64,000 nucleotides of DNA from Rodentibacter genomosp. 1 (lineage in GTDB: Bacteria > Pseudomonadota > Gammaproteobacteria > Enterobacterales > Pasteurellaceae): positions 62,001 to 126,000 of the forward strand of contig NZ_MLHN01000002.1 in assembly GCF_001999285.1 (NCBI RefSeq). The letters are read 5' to 3'. The translations under genes and the position numbers were made by a program. Of this stretch, positions 41,001 to 52,313 are shown one piece after another; within the stretch, counting starts at the first letter, position 1; each line of letters starts with the position of its first letter. The notes beneath the pieces were generated by a model. That model did no database searches. It worked only from the letters and a program-made list of their open reading frames with translations, and had not been told where the DNA came from.

Positions 41001-41498
41001 ATGATTTCCATTAATCGACTATTTTTTATTGCTACGACAATGACATTGTTTGCTTGTTCTTCAGGAAATCTGGAAAGGGAAGCTGAAGATTATCATATTA
41101 ATTATAAAGGGCAAATTGATGATCCGATCATGGCGATGACCTTGCTAAGTGAGCAACAATATGAATGGGCCGGTACGCCTTACGTTTTAGGTGGGCAGTC
41201 TCGTCGTGGAGTTGATTGCTCAGGATTTGTTCAGAAAACCTTTTTTGACCGTTTTAATATTTCCTTGCCGAGAACAACAAAGGAACAGGCTAAATATGGG
41301 AAACTTGTCCGAAAAGAAGATATTCAAACTGGTGATTTAATCTTTTTTAAAACAGGGCGTGGTCCAAATGGGTACCATGTAGGAATTTATGTAAAAAATG
41401 ATAAATTCTTGCACGCTTCTACAAAAGGTGGGGTGATCTATTCTTCAATGAAAACAGAATATTGGACAAAAACATTTTGGCAAGTGAGAAGAATTTAA
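41001..41498 (+). CDS. NlpC/P60 lipoprotein endopeptidase
   Basis: A 165-residue protein with lipoprotein signal (TLFACSSGN, Cys19) and an NlpC/P60 domain: catalytic cysteine in RRGVDCSGFVQKTFFDRFNI, histidine in NGYHVGIYVKNDKF, third residue in HASTKGGVI. Of the Spr/MepS and NlpC type, cutting D-Glu-mDAP peptide bonds in peptidoglycan. Single gene with own terminator behind; distinct from the phage amidase-like protein at 10.7 kb. Confidence 0.9.
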   Translation: MISINRLFFIATTMTLFACSSGNLEREAEDYHINYKGQIDDPIMAMTLLSEQQYEWAGTPYVLGGQSRRGVDCSGFVQKTFFDRFNISLPRTTKEQAKYGKLVRKEDIQTGDLIFFKTGRGPNGYHVGIYVKNDKFLHASTKGGVIYSSMKTEYWTKTFWQVRRI

Positions 41499-41613
41499 GG
41501 CTATTGCTTAGCTTCTGTAGGGCATTCAGCAATAAACAAATTTGTGTATGCCTGTTATAAAAAAACAAATCATTTCAATGGGTTGTTAAGCGGATGCACA
41601 CACAATCTAAAGA

Positions 41614-41643
41614 AAAAGTGCGGTTAAAATTAACCGCACTTTT
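41614..41643. terminator. Inverted-USS bidirectional terminator
   Basis: AAAAGTGCGGTTAA and TTAACCGCACTTTT pair nearly without loop between the convergent NlpC gene and trpA; T-runs on both strands. Confidence 0.9.
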
Positions 41644-41664
41644 ATTTGGTATGTCTTAAAATGA

Positions 41665-42480
41665 TTAGGTATTTTGTTTAGTCGCCACTTTCATTTGTTG
41701 GACAAATTCGGCGAGTTCGGCTAAACATTTTGTATGATTGTCTAAATTGCGCTCAATGATTTTTACGGTTGCCGAACCTGAAATCGCACCGGCAACCCCT
41801 AATTGCAAGGCTTCTTTTACCTGATTCGGTGCGGCGATACCGAATCCTTGCAAAATAGGAGGTGCATTGTGTGCTTTCAATTGTTCGACCAAAGCATCCA
41901 AATTTTTGGCATGTGATTGATTTTCAGCACTGGTCACACCGGCACGAGAAACCAAATAAGTATAGCCTTCACTGTTTTCTGCCACACCTTGGATGGTTCT
42001 TTCATCGGCATTTGGCGGGCAGATAAAAACAGGTTGAATACCGTATTTTTTCGCAGCATTGATGTAATCATCTTTCGCCAGTAATGGAATATCTGCCACC
42101 AATACGGCATCAACACCTACTTCTGCACAGCGTTGATAGAATGTATCTAGACCTTTGGCAAAAATAAGATTGGCACAAAGTAGTAAACTAATGGGAATCT
42201 CCGGATATTTTGACCGCACTTTTTTAAGTAATTTAAAGCTGTCTTCCGTGCTATGTCCTGCCTCTAATGCTCTATTATTTGCGGCTTGAATGACCGGGCC
42301 ATCTAAAAGTGGATCAGAAAAAGGAAAGCCTAATTCAAGGGCATCGGCACCATTATCAACAAGCGTGCAAATAATCTCAAAAGAACGATCAAAGGTAGGA
42401 TCACATAAGGTTACAAAGGGAACAAATGCTCCCTCATTTTTTACCTTAAGCTCAGCAAATTTAGTTTCAAAACGGTTCAT
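41665..42480 (-). CDS. trpA: Tryptophan synthase alpha chain
   Basis: 271 residues. [33 protein letters not shown] with the catalytic glutamate and aspartate, and [20 protein letters not shown] are conserved. It cleaves indole-3-glycerol phosphate to indole, passed through a tunnel to TrpB. The ATG overlaps the trpB stop as ATGA. Last gene of the trp cluster. Confidence 0.97.
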   Translation of the reverse strand: MNRFETKFAELKVKNEGAFVPFVTLCDPTFDRSFEIICTLVDNGADALELGFPFSDPLLDGPVIQAANNRALEAGHSTEDSFKLLKKVRSKYPEIPISLLLCANLIFAKGLDTFYQRCAEVGVDAVLVADIPLLAKDDYINAAKKYGIQPVFICPPNADERTIQGVAENSEGYTYLVSRAGVTSAENQSHAKNLDALVEQLKAHNAPPILQGFGIAAPNQVKEALQLGVAGAISGSATVKIIERNLDNHTKCLAELAEFVQQMKVATKQNT

Positions 42481-43676
42481 GATTGCATTCCTTTTTCAGT
42501 TAAGATTTTATCCACGGTAAAAATATCTTTATCCCCCCGTCCCGATAAATTCACCACAAGAATTTGTGCTTTATTGGGTTCTTGATGAATCATTTTTAGC
42601 GCTTGTGCAAGGGCGTGTGAACTTTCCAATGCGGGAATAATACCTTCGTGTTTGGCGAGTGCTTGGAACGCATTTAAGGCTTCATCATCGGTGATAGAGG
42701 GATATTCCGCTCGCCCAATACTTTGTAAATAAGCGTGTTGAGGCCCGACAGAAGGGAAGTCCAATCCCGCCGAAATCGAATAAGATTCTTCAACCTGCCC
42801 GTCATTCGTTTGCATTAACGGCGATTTCATTCCGAAATAAATACCGACTTTGGCATGCCCTAGCGGTGCACCGTGTTCACCGCTTTCAATGCCTTTGCCT
42901 GCGGGTTCTACACCGATCAAACGTACTTTGGGTTCATCTATAAAATCAGTAAACATCCCTATTGCATTAGAACCGCCTCCCACTGCGGCAATCACTGCAT
43001 CCGGCAAACGACCTTCTTTTTCCAGAATTTGGCGTTTGGTTTCTTCTCCAATCATTTTTTGGAACTCACGCACAATGGTTGGAAAAGGGTGAGGACCGGC
43101 TGCCGTACCAAGTAAGTAGTGAGTATTTTCATAATTTGCCGACCAATCACGCATCGCCTCGCAACAAGCATCTTTTAATGAACAAGAACCTTTCTGCACA
43201 GGCACAACTTCAGCGCCCATTAAACGCATACGGAATACATTAGGGGATTGGCGTTCCACATCTTTTGCCCCCATATAAACACGACAGGGCATATCAAGTA
43301 TTGCACAAGCGAGAGCCGTTGCTACACCATGCTGACCGGCGCCTGTTTCGGCAATAATACGGGTTTTCCCCATCCGTTTTGCAAGTAAAATTTGACCGAG
43401 GACTTGGTTGGTTTTATGTGCACCGCCGTGTAAAAGATCTTCACGTTTCAGATAAATTTTGGCTTTTGTGCTTTTTGTCAGATTGCGACAAAGAGTTAGT
43501 GCGGTTGGTCTGCCGGCATAATTTTTCAGTAAATCTTGAAATTCCCGTTGAAATGCCGGATCACTTTTAGCTTCAACAAAGGCTTTTTCCAATTGTTTAA
43601 GCACCGGTACGAGAATTTCCGGCACGTACATACCGCCAAATTCACCAAAATACGGATTTAATAACATTTCTGACAT
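42477..43676 (-). CDS. trpB: Tryptophan synthase beta chain
   Basis: 399 residues: [20 protein letters not shown] at the start, [20 protein letters not shown] with the lysine that binds pyridoxal phosphate, and the phosphate loop [11 protein letters not shown]. It joins indole and serine to tryptophan. Preceded by ydfG by 15 bases, followed by trpA with overlap. Confidence 0.97.
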   Translation of the reverse strand: MSEMLLNPYFGEFGGMYVPEILVPVLKQLEKAFVEAKSDPAFQREFQDLLKNYAGRPTALTLCRNLTKSTKAKIYLKREDLLHGGAHKTNQVLGQILLAKRMGKTRIIAETGAGQHGVATALACAILDMPCRVYMGAKDVERQSPNVFRMRLMGAEVVPVQKGSCSLKDACCEAMRDWSANYENTHYLLGTAAGPHPFPTIVREFQKMIGEETKRQILEKEGRLPDAVIAAVGGGSNAIGMFTDFIDEPKVRLIGVEPAGKGIESGEHGAPLGHAKVGIYFGMKSPLMQTNDGQVEESYSISAGLDFPSVGPQHAYLQSIGRAEYPSITDDEALNAFQALAKHEGIIPALESSHALAQALKMIHQEPNKAQILVVNLSGRGDKDIFTVDKILTEKGMQS

Positions 43677-43691
43677 TGTGTTTCCTTATCG

Positions 43692-44453
43692 TTATGAGTT
43701 TGAATTTCTTGCGACATTGAGAGGCGCGAAAGTTTGTGCCGTAGGCATGACTTCAATACGATTAATATTGATATGTTCGGGCTGCTGATTCAGCCACAAG
43801 ACGATATTTGCAATATCTTGTGCGGTAACATATTGAACATTTTCATAAACTTTTTCAGCTCGCTCATCATCACCTTTAAAGCGAACATTGGAAAACTCAG
43901 TCCCGCCACAAAGCCCCGGTTCTACATTGGTCACACGAATATTTTTACCGGCAAGATCGGCACGCAAATTTAAACTAAATTGTTTTACGAAAGCTTTTGT
44001 GCCGCCATATACGTTACCGCCAGGGTAAGGATAATTGCCTGCAATTGATCCAAGATTGATGATATGTCCGGTATTGCGTTCGACCATTTGGGGGAGTAAA
44101 AGACGGGTGATTGTCACAAGACCTTTAATGTTGGTATCAATCATTTGTTCCCAATCATCAAGATTGGCTTTATCGGCTGTTTCTAAACCGAGGGCGAGAC
44201 CGGCATTATTAACGAGTAAATCAATATTACGCCATTCAAGGGGGAGAGATTGGATCGCTTGTTGTGTTTTTTCACGATCAGAAATATCAAAAGCAAGAGG
44301 AAGAAATTGTTCGCCAAGTTCTACGTGGAGAAGGGTTAATCGTTCGGTTCGGCGACCTGTACCAATGACATGGTAACCTGCGCCAATTAATGTACGACAA
44401 ATTGCCGCACCAAATCCGGCTGTTGCACCGGTAACAAATGCTATTCTAGACAT
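43692..44453 (-). CDS. ydfG: NADP-dependent 3-hydroxy acid dehydrogenase YdfG-like (SDR)
   Basis: The ATG at 44451-44453 (MSRIAFVTGATAGFGAAICR) is six bases after AGGAG and is preferred over the ATG two codons upstream, which overlaps that site. 253 residues: NADP motif TGATAGFG, NNAGLAL, catalytic GS and YGGTK (Tyr-x3-Lys), and EPGLCGGTEFSNVRFKGDD, close to E. coli YdfG, which oxidises L-allo-threonine and 3-hydroxy acids. It has no known step in tryptophan synthesis; its place between trpCF and trpB is odd but occurs in Haemophilus relatives. Confidence 0.92.
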   Translation of the reverse strand: MSRIAFVTGATAGFGAAICRTLIGAGYHVIGTGRRTERLTLLHVELGEQFLPLAFDISDREKTQQAIQSLPLEWRNIDLLVNNAGLALGLETADKANLDDWEQMIDTNIKGLVTITRLLLPQMVERNTGHIINLGSIAGNYPYPGGNVYGGTKAFVKQFSLNLRADLAGKNIRVTNVEPGLCGGTEFSNVRFKGDDERAEKVYENVQYVTAQDIANIVLWLNQQPEHININRIEVMPTAQTFAPLNVARNSNS

Positions 44454-44508
44454 AATCATCTCCTAGTAAAGTCTCGGAATGTTTATACGACATCTTTGCA
44501 ATATTGAA

Positions 44509-45957
44509 TTAAAAGAATGATATCGTATTAAAAATCGTCTCAAAAGCTGACCGCACTTTCAACTCATCTTTTATACCGGGCGCACTTTCTACGCCGGAAT
44601 TCAGATCTACACCCAAACAGCCTTGAGCTATTGCCTGTTCAATATTTTCCGGTGAAATCCCACCGGCCAAAATCGTTTTGTATTTGAGCTTTTCAGGGAT
44701 TAATGACCAATCAAAAGTTTGACCTGTCCCCCCTTGTTGGTTTGAGGTCTGGCTATCAAAAATATAACGATCAACATTTAAATCATCTGTAAAATTAACC
44801 GCACTTTTTTCATCAATGTTGATTGATACAGCTTTCCAAATTTGACAGGTTTCGGGTAATTTACTGCGTAGATCAGTGATAAACGCCGGCGTTTCCGAAC
44901 CATGTAACTGCACCGCATAAAGCTGCAATTGTTGAGCGATTCTAACGATAAAATCCGCTTCTTGATTTTGAAATACGCCGACAAAACGAAGTGGCGCGGC
45001 GGTGACTAATTCTTGAGCCTGACGCAAACCCACCGCACGTTTTGAATGTTCAGCAAAAATTAATCCGCCATAAAGCGCTCCGTTTGCATAAATGGTTTTC
45101 ACATCTTGGGTGCGTGTCAAGCCACATACTTTGTTTTCACCGAAAATCACCGAACGAACCGCATTATTTAAATCAGTATTTCCCATTAAACTACTGCCGA
45201 TTAAAAATCCTTGTGCAACTTTTTGTAATTGACGGATTTGTTGATGAGTATAAATACCGGATTCGCTGATGATGCGAACATCCTCTGGTATGCGATCTGC
45301 ATATTTTTCCGTTAATTCGACTACACAATTTAAATCCACGGTTAAATCATGCAAATTACGATTATTCACACCGATGATTTTTGCTCCCAACGATAAAGCA
45401 CGTTCAAATTCCGCTTCATTACCGGTTTCGGTTAATATACCCATTCCCAAAGAATGAGCAAGATCTGCCAACACGTAATAAGTTTCATCATTCACCACGG
45501 AAAGCATTAATAAAATAGCATCGGCTTGATAATAACGGGCAAGATACACTTGATATTCGCTGATTATAAAATCTTTGCAAAGCACCGGTTGGCTCACGAT
45601 GTTTCGCACTTGAGGCAAAAATTCAAAATCCCCTTGGAAGTATTTTTCGTCCGTCAGCACAGAAATGGCTGAGGCATAATGTTTATAGACATTGGCGATT
45701 TCATCTAAATTAAATTCAGCCCGAATCAATCCTTTTGAAGGCGAGGCTTTTTTACATTCCAAAATATAAGCAGACTTTTGCTGAGTGCCTTTTGATAGCG
45801 CATCATAAAAAGAGCGGTCGGATTTTGTGATGTTTTGTTGAAATTCACTAAGTGGAAATTCCTTTTCTTTCGCGTTCACCCATGCGGCTTTATCAAGGAC
45901 GATCTTTTGCAGTACGGTCGCAGAATCAATGGGTTTTGAGAAGTCTTGAGTAATCAT
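44509..45957 (-). CDS. trpCF: Fused indole-glycerol-phosphate synthase / phosphoribosylanthranilate isomerase
   Basis: A 482-residue fusion as in E. coli. Residues about 1-255 are TrpC ([55 protein letters not shown]); about 256-482 are TrpF ([45 protein letters not shown]). The two halves carry consecutive middle steps from phosphoribosylanthranilate to indole-glycerol phosphate. Follows trpD by 26 bases. Confidence 0.97.
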   Translation of the reverse strand: MITQDFSKPIDSATVLQKIVLDKAAWVNAKEKEFPLSEFQQNITKSDRSFYDALSKGTQQKSAYILECKKASPSKGLIRAEFNLDEIANVYKHYASAISVLTDEKYFQGDFEFLPQVRNIVSQPVLCKDFIISEYQVYLARYYQADAILLMLSVVNDETYYVLADLAHSLGMGILTETGNEAEFERALSLGAKIIGVNNRNLHDLTVDLNCVVELTEKYADRIPEDVRIISESGIYTHQQIRQLQKVAQGFLIGSSLMGNTDLNNAVRSVIFGENKVCGLTRTQDVKTIYANGALYGGLIFAEHSKRAVGLRQAQELVTAAPLRFVGVFQNQEADFIVRIAQQLQLYAVQLHGSETPAFITDLRSKLPETCQIWKAVSINIDEKSAVNFTDDLNVDRYIFDSQTSNQQGGTGQTFDWSLIPEKLKYKTILAGGISPENIEQAIAQGCLGVDLNSGVESAPGIKDELKVRSAFETIFNTISFF

Positions 45958-45983
45958 CTTATTTTCTATCGGGTGTTTCAGGG

Positions 45984-46985
45984 CTAGTATTGTGTTAATT
46001 TTTGCAAGGTCTCAAATGCTTTGCCATCGGCTAAGGTTTCCAATACATTTTGGGTATTTTGTTTGAGATCATGGTAGCCGAATAGTTTAAGCAATAATGC
46101 GGTATTGGCAGCAACGGCATTGGCGTGTTCCAATTTACCTTTGCCTTGTAAAAGTGCGGTTAATAATTTGGCATTTTCTTGTGGTTCGCCACCGAGTAAA
46201 CTTTCTAATGATTGCATTTTTAAGCCAAAATCTTCAGGTGTTAGCGTGAAATATTCAATCTTACCGTCTTTAATTTCCGCTACTTGTGTTTCACCGTGTA
46301 ACGCCACTTCGTCTAATCCTGAACCGTGAACAACGAAGGTGTACTCGTGCCCCAAGCTAACGGCGGTTTCCGCATAGGTCTTCACGAGTTCAGGCACATA
46401 AACGCCGAGTAAATGGTAATTTGGGCGGGCAGGATTGATTAATGGGCCGAGAATATTGAAAATTGTGCGGGTTTTTAGTGCGGCACGAACGGGGGCAACA
46501 TGGCGAAAGCCGGAATGATACTGCTGTGCAAATAAAAAACAGATGCCGATTTCATCTAAGGCTTGACGTGCCGATTGTGCAGAAATACTGACATTGACGC
46601 CTAATGCGGTTAAAACATCACTTGCTCCGGATTGGCTGGACACGCTGCGATTACCGTGTTTGGCAACCTTAACCCCCATTGTTGCGGCAACAATACAACT
46701 TGCGGTGGAAATATTGATCGTATTTTGTCCATCGCCTCCGGTACCGACAATATCGGCAAAAGGGTAGTCGGGATGTGGGAAAGATTTTGCATTTTGTAAT
46801 GAGGCCGCCACCGCACCGGTAATTTCCTCAACGGTGACACCTCGGACTTTTAGAGCCATCAACATTGCCGCAATTTGTTCATTAGAAAGATGACCTTGAA
46901 TGACCGCATTAAAAAGTGCGGTACTTTCTGATTGGTTTAATTGATGACCATCATAAAGTTGTTCTAATAAGAAGTTGTGTTGCAT
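45984..46985 (-). CDS. trpD: Anthranilate phosphoribosyltransferase
   Basis: 333 residues, stand-alone (not fused to TrpG as in E. coli). [20 protein letters not shown] is the PRPP-binding site; [20 protein letters not shown] and [20 protein letters not shown] are conserved. Transfers phosphoribosyl to anthranilate. Downstream of the tautomerase gene. Confidence 0.96.
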   Translation of the reverse strand: MQHNFLLEQLYDGHQLNQSESTALFNAVIQGHLSNEQIAAMLMALKVRGVTVEEITGAVAASLQNAKSFPHPDYPFADIVGTGGDGQNTINISTASCIVAATMGVKVAKHGNRSVSSQSGASDVLTALGVNVSISAQSARQALDEIGICFLFAQQYHSGFRHVAPVRAALKTRTIFNILGPLINPARPNYHLLGVYVPELVKTYAETAVSLGHEYTFVVHGSGLDEVALHGETQVAEIKDGKIEYFTLTPEDFGLKMQSLESLLGGEPQENAKLLTALLQGKGKLEHANAVAANTALLLKLFGYHDLKQNTQNVLETLADGKAFETLQKLTQY

Positions 46986-47064
46986 AGTTTGTTCCTTAAT
47001 ATAGTGCTATTTACTGCTATTGGGATTGAAATCTTATTATGATGGCGTAAATAACACATGGCTA

Positions 47065-47478
<414 letters not shown>

Positions 47479-47497
47479 CTAGTGCCTATCATTGTTT

Positions 47498-48079
47498 TTA
47501 GTGATTGAGTAACCATTCAATGGATTGTTGTAATAACTGTGATCCTTGCACGGTTAAAATACTTTCCGGATGGAATTGGAATGAGCAAATAGGCAACTCT
47601 CGGTGGCGAATTGCCATAATAATACCATTGTATTGGGCATTGATAACAAATTCCTGAGGTAAATCTTGTCCCATGAGTGAATGATAGCGTGCGACCGGCA
47701 TTGGGTTAGCCAAATTTTGAAACATCGCTTCACCATCATGGGAAATTTTTGAGATTTTACCATGCAACACTTCACCGGCATGGACAACTTTACCACCAAA
47801 TGCTTGGATTAAGGCTTGATGACCTAAACAAATTCCAATAATGGGGATTTGTGATTTTAAACGCTCAATTAATGGTAACAAAATACCCGCTTCTTCCGGT
47901 GTGCCGGGGCCGGGCGAAAGGGCAAGAATAGTATCTGGTGTACTCATCGCCGTTGCAACGAGTTGTTCTAAATCACAATCATTGCGGTAAATTTTCACTT
48001 GATGTCCTAAGACACGAAATTGATCCACAAGATTATAAGTGAAGGAATCAAAGTTATCTAAAAAAAGAATATTTGCCAT
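47498..48079 (-). CDS. trpG: Anthranilate synthase glutaminase component
   Basis: 193 residues, class I glutamine amidotransferase: LALSPGPGTPEEAGILLPLI oxyanion region, nucleophile in PIIGICLGHQALIQAFGG, and FQFHPESILT with the His-x-Glu pair. Supplies ammonia to TrpE. Stand-alone gene ten bases after trpE. Confidence 0.96.
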   Translation of the reverse strand: MANILFLDNFDSFTYNLVDQFRVLGHQVKIYRNDCDLEQLVATAMSTPDTILALSPGPGTPEEAGILLPLIERLKSQIPIIGICLGHQALIQAFGGKVVHAGEVLHGKISKISHDGEAMFQNLANPMPVARYHSLMGQDLPQEFVINAQYNGIIMAIRHRELPICSFQFHPESILTVQGSQLLQQSIEWLLNH

Positions 48080-48089
48080 AACGTATCCC

Positions 48090-49637
48090 TTATTTGGCTT
48101 GTGTATTGATTTGACGAATTGCTTTTAATACCGCAGCAGCTTTATGTCGGGTTTCGTCCGCCTCCATTTGCGGATCGGAATCTAACACCTCACCACAGCC
48201 CGCTTGCACGTGTGCGATACAGTTTTGAACAAAGGCTGAACGAATCACGATGCAGGTATCTAAACTGCCATCGGAAGTGAGATAACCCACTGCACCGCCA
48301 TAACTGTGGCGTTTTTGTTGTTCATATTGATAAATAAGCTGCATTGCCTTGATTTTCGGTGCGCCGGTAAGTGTCCCCATATTCATACAGGCTTGATAAG
48401 CGTGAAGGGCATCTAATTCAGGGCGGAGTTTACCCACTACTCGTGACACAAGATGCATAATATGGGAATAACGATCCACTTGCATTAATTCTGCCACTTG
48501 ACGAGTACCACTTTGACAAACTCGAGCGATATCGTTGCGTGCTAAATCCACTAACATCAGGTGTTCTGCTTGCTCTTTGTGATCTAATCGTAATTCTAAC
48601 TCTAAACGGGTATCCAATTCAGGATCAATATTACCGTGCGCATCAAATCCACGTGGGCGTGAGCCGGCAATCGGATAAATTTCTAACTGACGATTTTTCG
48701 GCGTATATTTGAGCGCACTTTCCGGTGAGGCGCCAAACAAAATGAAATCTTCATCGTTCATGTAGAACATATAAGGACTAGGATTATTTTGTTTAAGTTG
48801 AGCATAACTGGCAAGCGGATTCGGACAAGCAAGAGAAAAACGACGGGAAGGCACGATTTGGAAGACATCGCCAATATTAATATGGTGTTTTAAAGCTTTC
48901 ACCACATGGATAAATTCAGAATCGTCAAAATTCGTTTTTATCTCATCACTTGTCGATTTGATGGATAAGATGTGATTAATATTTTTTAATTTTTGTGCGA
49001 TAGCTAGGGCTGTTTTTGCCACATTGACTTGTTCTTCTTGTGAGAAACAGTAACTTTTTAGCGTTGCCTGCTGGCTTTGATGATCGATAGTAATAAGATG
49101 TTCAGCAAGATAAAAACTGTAGTCAGGGCAAGAAATATCATCATCTTTTAAAGTGATGTTATTCATCGGGATGAAATTGGCGACTAAATCATAAGCGAAT
49201 AAACCGCCTAAAAAAATAGCCGTATCGCTGTGTTGGTAAAGATTTGAAATCACCCGTAATCCATCAAAAATTGTCGTTGATTGTAATTTACTGTCTTCAT
49301 CTAATTGATTATCAAGCGGAGGGAAATTAACAGAAAATTCATCATCAAAATCGACCGCACTTAGCGGATTAAGCTCAGTTAAAACAGGAAAAATCTCTTT
49401 CAAAACCTGTTTACCATTTGCATTTAATGCTTTAAATGTGACGTTGTGACTGATACAAGTGATTTTAACTGCCGCATTGATAAATATAAGGCTTTGTAAG
49501 CTATTTTTACTACCGATTTCAGCAGAGTCGAGTAGTAGTGTGTTGGGATGATGACATAATGTGTTAAAAATAGCCGTGGTATCCGGATGATAAGGGACAG
49601 GTTGTGTGGTAACCGTAATAAAGGCATTGTTTTGCAT
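48090..49637 (-). CDS. trpE: Anthranilate synthase component I
   Basis: 515 residues. The N-terminal tryptophan feedback site is visible as LLLDSAEIGSKNSLQSL (LLES in E. coli). The chorismate-binding domain has FQIVPSRRFSLACPNPLASY, PIAGSRPRGFDAHGNID, and GTLTGAPKIKAMQLIYQYEQ with VQAGCGEVLDSDPQMEADET. First gene of the cluster, 26 bases after the -10 box, with AAGGA upstream. No leader peptide or attenuator can fit. Confidence 0.97.
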   Translation of the reverse strand: MQNNAFITVTTQPVPYHPDTTAIFNTLCHHPNTLLLDSAEIGSKNSLQSLIFINAAVKITCISHNVTFKALNANGKQVLKEIFPVLTELNPLSAVDFDDEFSVNFPPLDNQLDEDSKLQSTTIFDGLRVISNLYQHSDTAIFLGGLFAYDLVANFIPMNNITLKDDDISCPDYSFYLAEHLITIDHQSQQATLKSYCFSQEEQVNVAKTALAIAQKLKNINHILSIKSTSDEIKTNFDDSEFIHVVKALKHHINIGDVFQIVPSRRFSLACPNPLASYAQLKQNNPSPYMFYMNDEDFILFGASPESALKYTPKNRQLEIYPIAGSRPRGFDAHGNIDPELDTRLELELRLDHKEQAEHLMLVDLARNDIARVCQSGTRQVAELMQVDRYSHIMHLVSRVVGKLRPELDALHAYQACMNMGTLTGAPKIKAMQLIYQYEQQKRHSYGGAVGYLTSDGSLDTCIVIRSAFVQNCIAHVQAGCGEVLDSDPQMEADETRHKAAAVLKAIRQINTQAK

Positions 49638-49662
49638 TTTTTAAATCCTTTTTATTTATTTT

Positions 49663-49696
49663 GCACTATTAAACTAGTACAAAATAAATAAGTCAA
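49663..49696 (-). promoter_or_regulatory. trp promoter and TrpR operator
   Basis: On the minus strand TTGACT (49691-49696), 17 bases and TTTAAT (49668-49673) form the promoter. GTACTAGTTTAATAGTGC (49663-49680) matches the E. coli trp operator GTACTAGTTAACTAGTAC in all but three positions and covers the -10 box. Confidence 0.88.
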
Positions 49697-49754
49697 GAAA
49701 AGATTTAAAAATTCTATTTCATTTTACAAAATGCATATCAATAAGAGAAAAAGA

Positions 49755-49774
49755 AGCCATCTTGAAAGATGGCT
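49755..49774 (-). terminator. Terminator after azoR
   Basis: AGCCATCTT and AAGATGGCT form a perfect stem; leftward it is followed by TCTTTTTCTC. It ends azoR 11 bases past its stop. Confidence 0.85.
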
Positions 49775-49784
49775 GAAGAAAAGA

Positions 49785-50369
49785 TTAAAGTGCGGTCACA
49801 ATATCATTAATTTTTACTTTGGCAGACTGTAATGCTTTTTCGACCGCTTCTGGGCCAAAGCCAATACCTTGTGCATACACAAATTGCACGTCAGTAATTC
49901 CGACAAAACCTAAAATAGCTTTCATGTATTGTGTGACGAGGTTTTCATCATCATATAAGCCACCAAATGCACACAATACGATGGCTTTTTTACCTTTCAA
50001 TAAACCTTCCGGACCATTTGCCGTATATTGGAATGTGACACGTGGACGAGCAATGAAATCAAAATAAGATTTTAATTGAGTGGGAATATTTAAGTTATAC
50101 ATTGGCGCACCAATGACAAGAGTATCCGCATTTTTTAATTCGGAGACTAGCTCATCGGAAAGTGCAAGAAATTGTTTTTCTTCTTCTGTTTGAGGTTCAC
50201 CACGCACCGCAATAGCCGCTGTAGCATCGAAGTGGGGAAGAGGGTCTTTGGCTAAATCCCGAACCACAATATTGTTACCTTGTAGTTTTTCGATTGTATA
50301 ATCCACTAATTTGTTACTCTGAGAATTGTCAGCAAGAATGCTTGACTTTAACACCAATACGTTGCTCAT
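49785..50369 (-). CDS. azoR: FMN-dependent NADH:quinone/azo reductase
   Basis: 194 residues of flavodoxin-like fold. [20 protein letters not shown] at the start, [20 protein letters not shown] with [12 protein letters not shown] as FMN site, and the C-terminal [20 protein letters not shown] are typical of AzoR. It reduces quinones and azo compounds with two electrons, limiting oxidative stress. Single gene. Confidence 0.93.
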   Translation of the reverse strand: MSNVLVLKSSILADNSQSNKLVDYTIEKLQGNNIVVRDLAKDPLPHFDATAAIAVRGEPQTEEEKQFLALSDELVSELKNADTLVIGAPMYNLNIPTQLKSYFDFIARPRVTFQYTANGPEGLLKGKKAIVLCAFGGLYDDENLVTQYMKAILGFVGITDVQFVYAQGIGFGPEAVEKALQSAKVKINDIVTAL

Positions 50370-50791
50370 TTTATTTCCTTTAACTTGTGTAAAATAAGGG
50401 TTGCGATTCTAGTGTTTATTTTTTTATAGATAAAGCTGTTCCTAGGAAAAACATTATTTCTTTTTATGAAAAAATCCAAATGGCTTTTATTTAGCTGATG
50501 TAATAATCTAATTTTCTAAAATATTTGAAATACATGCTGATAAGCTTATCCAAAAATGAAAAAAGATGTTTAAACTTTATCCCTTAATATAAAAAGCGAT
50601 GTGTTGAACTGAGATTCAGGTATCAATATACCTGTGTACAAGTCTGCAAAATGAACAACAAGACATGACTCTTAAAATAGCAAATGGACTTAACGTTCCG
50701 AATATTGATTTATAAAGGAAAATTTATAACAAAATCGCAATAATTGCGGAACGGAAAGTTCGATAAAACCTTTTCATAACTAGGTTTAATG
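50370..50791. other. Intergenic region without a recognised gene
   Basis: About 420 AT-rich bases between divergent-side azoR and the DUF440 gene. No credible ORF. An imperfect inverted repeat CGTTCCGAATATT / AATTGCGGAACG (50693-50756) is the only structure seen. A small RNA is possible but not supported further. Confidence 0.4.
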
Positions 50792-51115
50792 TTATTTTTT
50801 CCAAATAACGTGAAATTCACGATCTTCTTCATTATGAGAAATGAGGAATTTGGCAAAAATATCATCCATTTCATCCAGCTCATTGACTAAACCAATCCAG
50901 ACTTCAGCAAAAGCATCCGGATCGATTAATACCCCGATTTCCTGTTCCCAATCTTCTGAGGTTTCCACAAATTCCACCGCACCACGATCTTCAAATTGAA
51001 GGTTAAAGAGTATAATATCCGCCGGATCTAAATTTTCTCCCGCCATTTCCAAGAAAATATCATAAGCAATGTCAATTGCGGCATCAGGATCAAGTTTTTG
51101 AAGTTCAGTTGTCAT
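50792..51115 (-). CDS. DUF440 acidic protein (HI1450/YciU-like DNA mimic)
   Basis: A 107-residue, strongly acidic protein: [34 protein letters not shown] and [20 protein letters not shown]. It matches H. influenzae HI1450, whose surface imitates double-stranded DNA and which binds HU-type proteins. Single gene. Its role is to compete for DNA-binding proteins, known from the family. Confidence 0.92.
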   Translation of the reverse strand: MTTELQKLDPDAAIDIAYDIFLEMAGENLDPADIILFNLQFEDRGAVEFVETSEDWEQEIGVLIDPDAFAEVWIGLVNELDEMDDIFAKFLISHNEEDREFHVIWKK

Positions 51116-51164
51116 AATTTTGCCTCTTTTTCAATTATGGGCGGTATGATACTGAAATAAAAAG

Positions 51165-51300
51165 AGCGGTCAAATTTATCTGTATTATGTAGCTGTTACA
51201 CAAATCTGTTTTTTAGTTAGCCTGTTGGGACACACTACGTGTGTCTGAATTTTAACCTATTGAAATGATTTGATTTTATAATGAACACATGCAATGTGTC
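51165..51300. repeat. USS-flanked palindromic repeat, copy B
   Basis: AGCGGTCAAATTT, TGTATTATGTAGCTG, ACACAAATCTGTTTTTTAG, then GGGACACACTACGTGTGTC, a spacer with AATTTTAACCTATTGAAATG, and a partial second arm (ACACATGCAATGTGTCCCTA). Lies between the DUF440 start and DUF4198 end. More diverged than copy C. Confidence 0.75.
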
Positions 51301-51309
51301 CCTACAAGC

Positions 51310-52143
51310 TTAATGATGGTGTTCCGGTTTTGGAGGAAGTTTATCCAATCCTTTTCCAACCGGAAGAATTAAGGTTGAATAATTTGCCGATTGCTGACAA
51401 ATATTTTGATCGGCAAATGGCGTTTTATGAACGACTTTAATTTTCCAAATACCATCGATTAACGGAATGATATTAACTCGCCCCTGACTATCTGTTTTAC
51501 CGGAAAAGCCTTGAGGTTCACGATGACCTGTTGCGGCTTCTAAATCTTTCACAATCACGGTATCCGCCGTTGCAATCACAGTTTCTCCTGCTAGTGGGAT
51601 TTCATTATAGAAAACTTGAATAGGGAAGACCTCGCCTGATTTTACTTTACTTGGGTCTTTCAATGGAACGATTTCAAGAGGTAATCCTATACGGGTCATT
51701 GCCATTTCTGCATTTAAAGGTTGATTTCCCACAGTCAAAAGACTTTTGCCAAACATTTGAGTTTGTTCACAGTAAGTGGCATTCGGTGTCCCTTGCATAT
51801 TATCCATCTTCCAACCTTCAGAATTTTGTGACCAAAACGTTGGTTTATAGGTTGCAGTAATCCAATAAGAACCTGATTTTAAAGGTTTTTCAGATTGATA
51901 TTGATAATTTTCACCTTTTTGTATCAAGGTCTGATGTTCGCCATCTTGGCTGATAATTTCCATTGGTGAAAAAATGTGTAAGCGGGCATCAGGAATTTTT
52001 TCAACATAAGGGTAGTCTCCATAAGCAAGCTCTGCTTTTAAAATATTTTCTGCTTTTAGTTGCTGTGGTGCGGAAACCCAGACTTCGTGAGCTTGGACAG
52101 CACTGATAAAAAAGGCTAATCCTAAGATCAGGTTTTTTTTCAT
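51310..52143 (-). CDS. Exported DUF4198-family protein, probably metal-related
   Basis: 277 residues with a cleavable signal peptide ([18 protein letters not shown] then HEVW). [10 protein letters not shown] at the mature N-terminus and the beta-rich body ([40 protein letters not shown]) fit DUF4198 periplasmic proteins, often coded with nickel or other metal transport. A C-terminal PEHHH and the early histidine may bind metal. Upstream lie a Fur-like box and a perfect CRP site, so expression is likely linked to iron and carbon status. Confidence 0.82.
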   Translation of the reverse strand: MKKNLILGLAFFISAVQAHEVWVSAPQQLKAENILKAELAYGDYPYVEKIPDARLHIFSPMEIISQDGEHQTLIQKGENYQYQSEKPLKSGSYWITATYKPTFWSQNSEGWKMDNMQGTPNATYCEQTQMFGKSLLTVGNQPLNAEMAMTRIGLPLEIVPLKDPSKVKSGEVFPIQVFYNEIPLAGETVIATADTVIVKDLEAATGHREPQGFSGKTDSQGRVNIIPLIDGIWKIKVVHKTPFADQNICQQSANYSTLILPVGKGLDKLPPKPEHHH

Positions 52144-52156
52144 TATTTACTCCTTT

Positions 52157-52248
52157 AAATGAAAATGATTATTAAAAATGGGAGGGAATATAAAGGAAAA
52201 ATGCAGGATGATCGAGCAATTTCTTCTAAATTTGTGAAATAGATCACA
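52157..52248 (-). promoter_or_regulatory. Fur-like box and CRP site upstream of the DUF4198 gene
   Basis: A Fur-like box, AAATGAAAATGATTATTAA at 52157-52175, lies 14 bases before the start codon. TGTGAAATAGATCACA (52233-52248) is a perfect CRP-type site (TGTGA, six bases, TCACA) about 90 bases upstream. Confidence 0.65.
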
Positions 52249-52313
52249 AAAATGCAATCATAGAACATAATGTAAAATGACTGCATTTTTGTATTTGGGA
52301 AGAATTTTACAGA

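Noticed and set aside
43734-44376. Plus-strand ORFs opposite ydfG and trpB
   Set aside because: Antisense shadows of strongly conserved enzymes.
49638-49662. trp leader peptide and attenuator
   Set aside because: Only about 26 bases lie between the -10 box and the trpE start; no Trp codons and no terminator hairpin.
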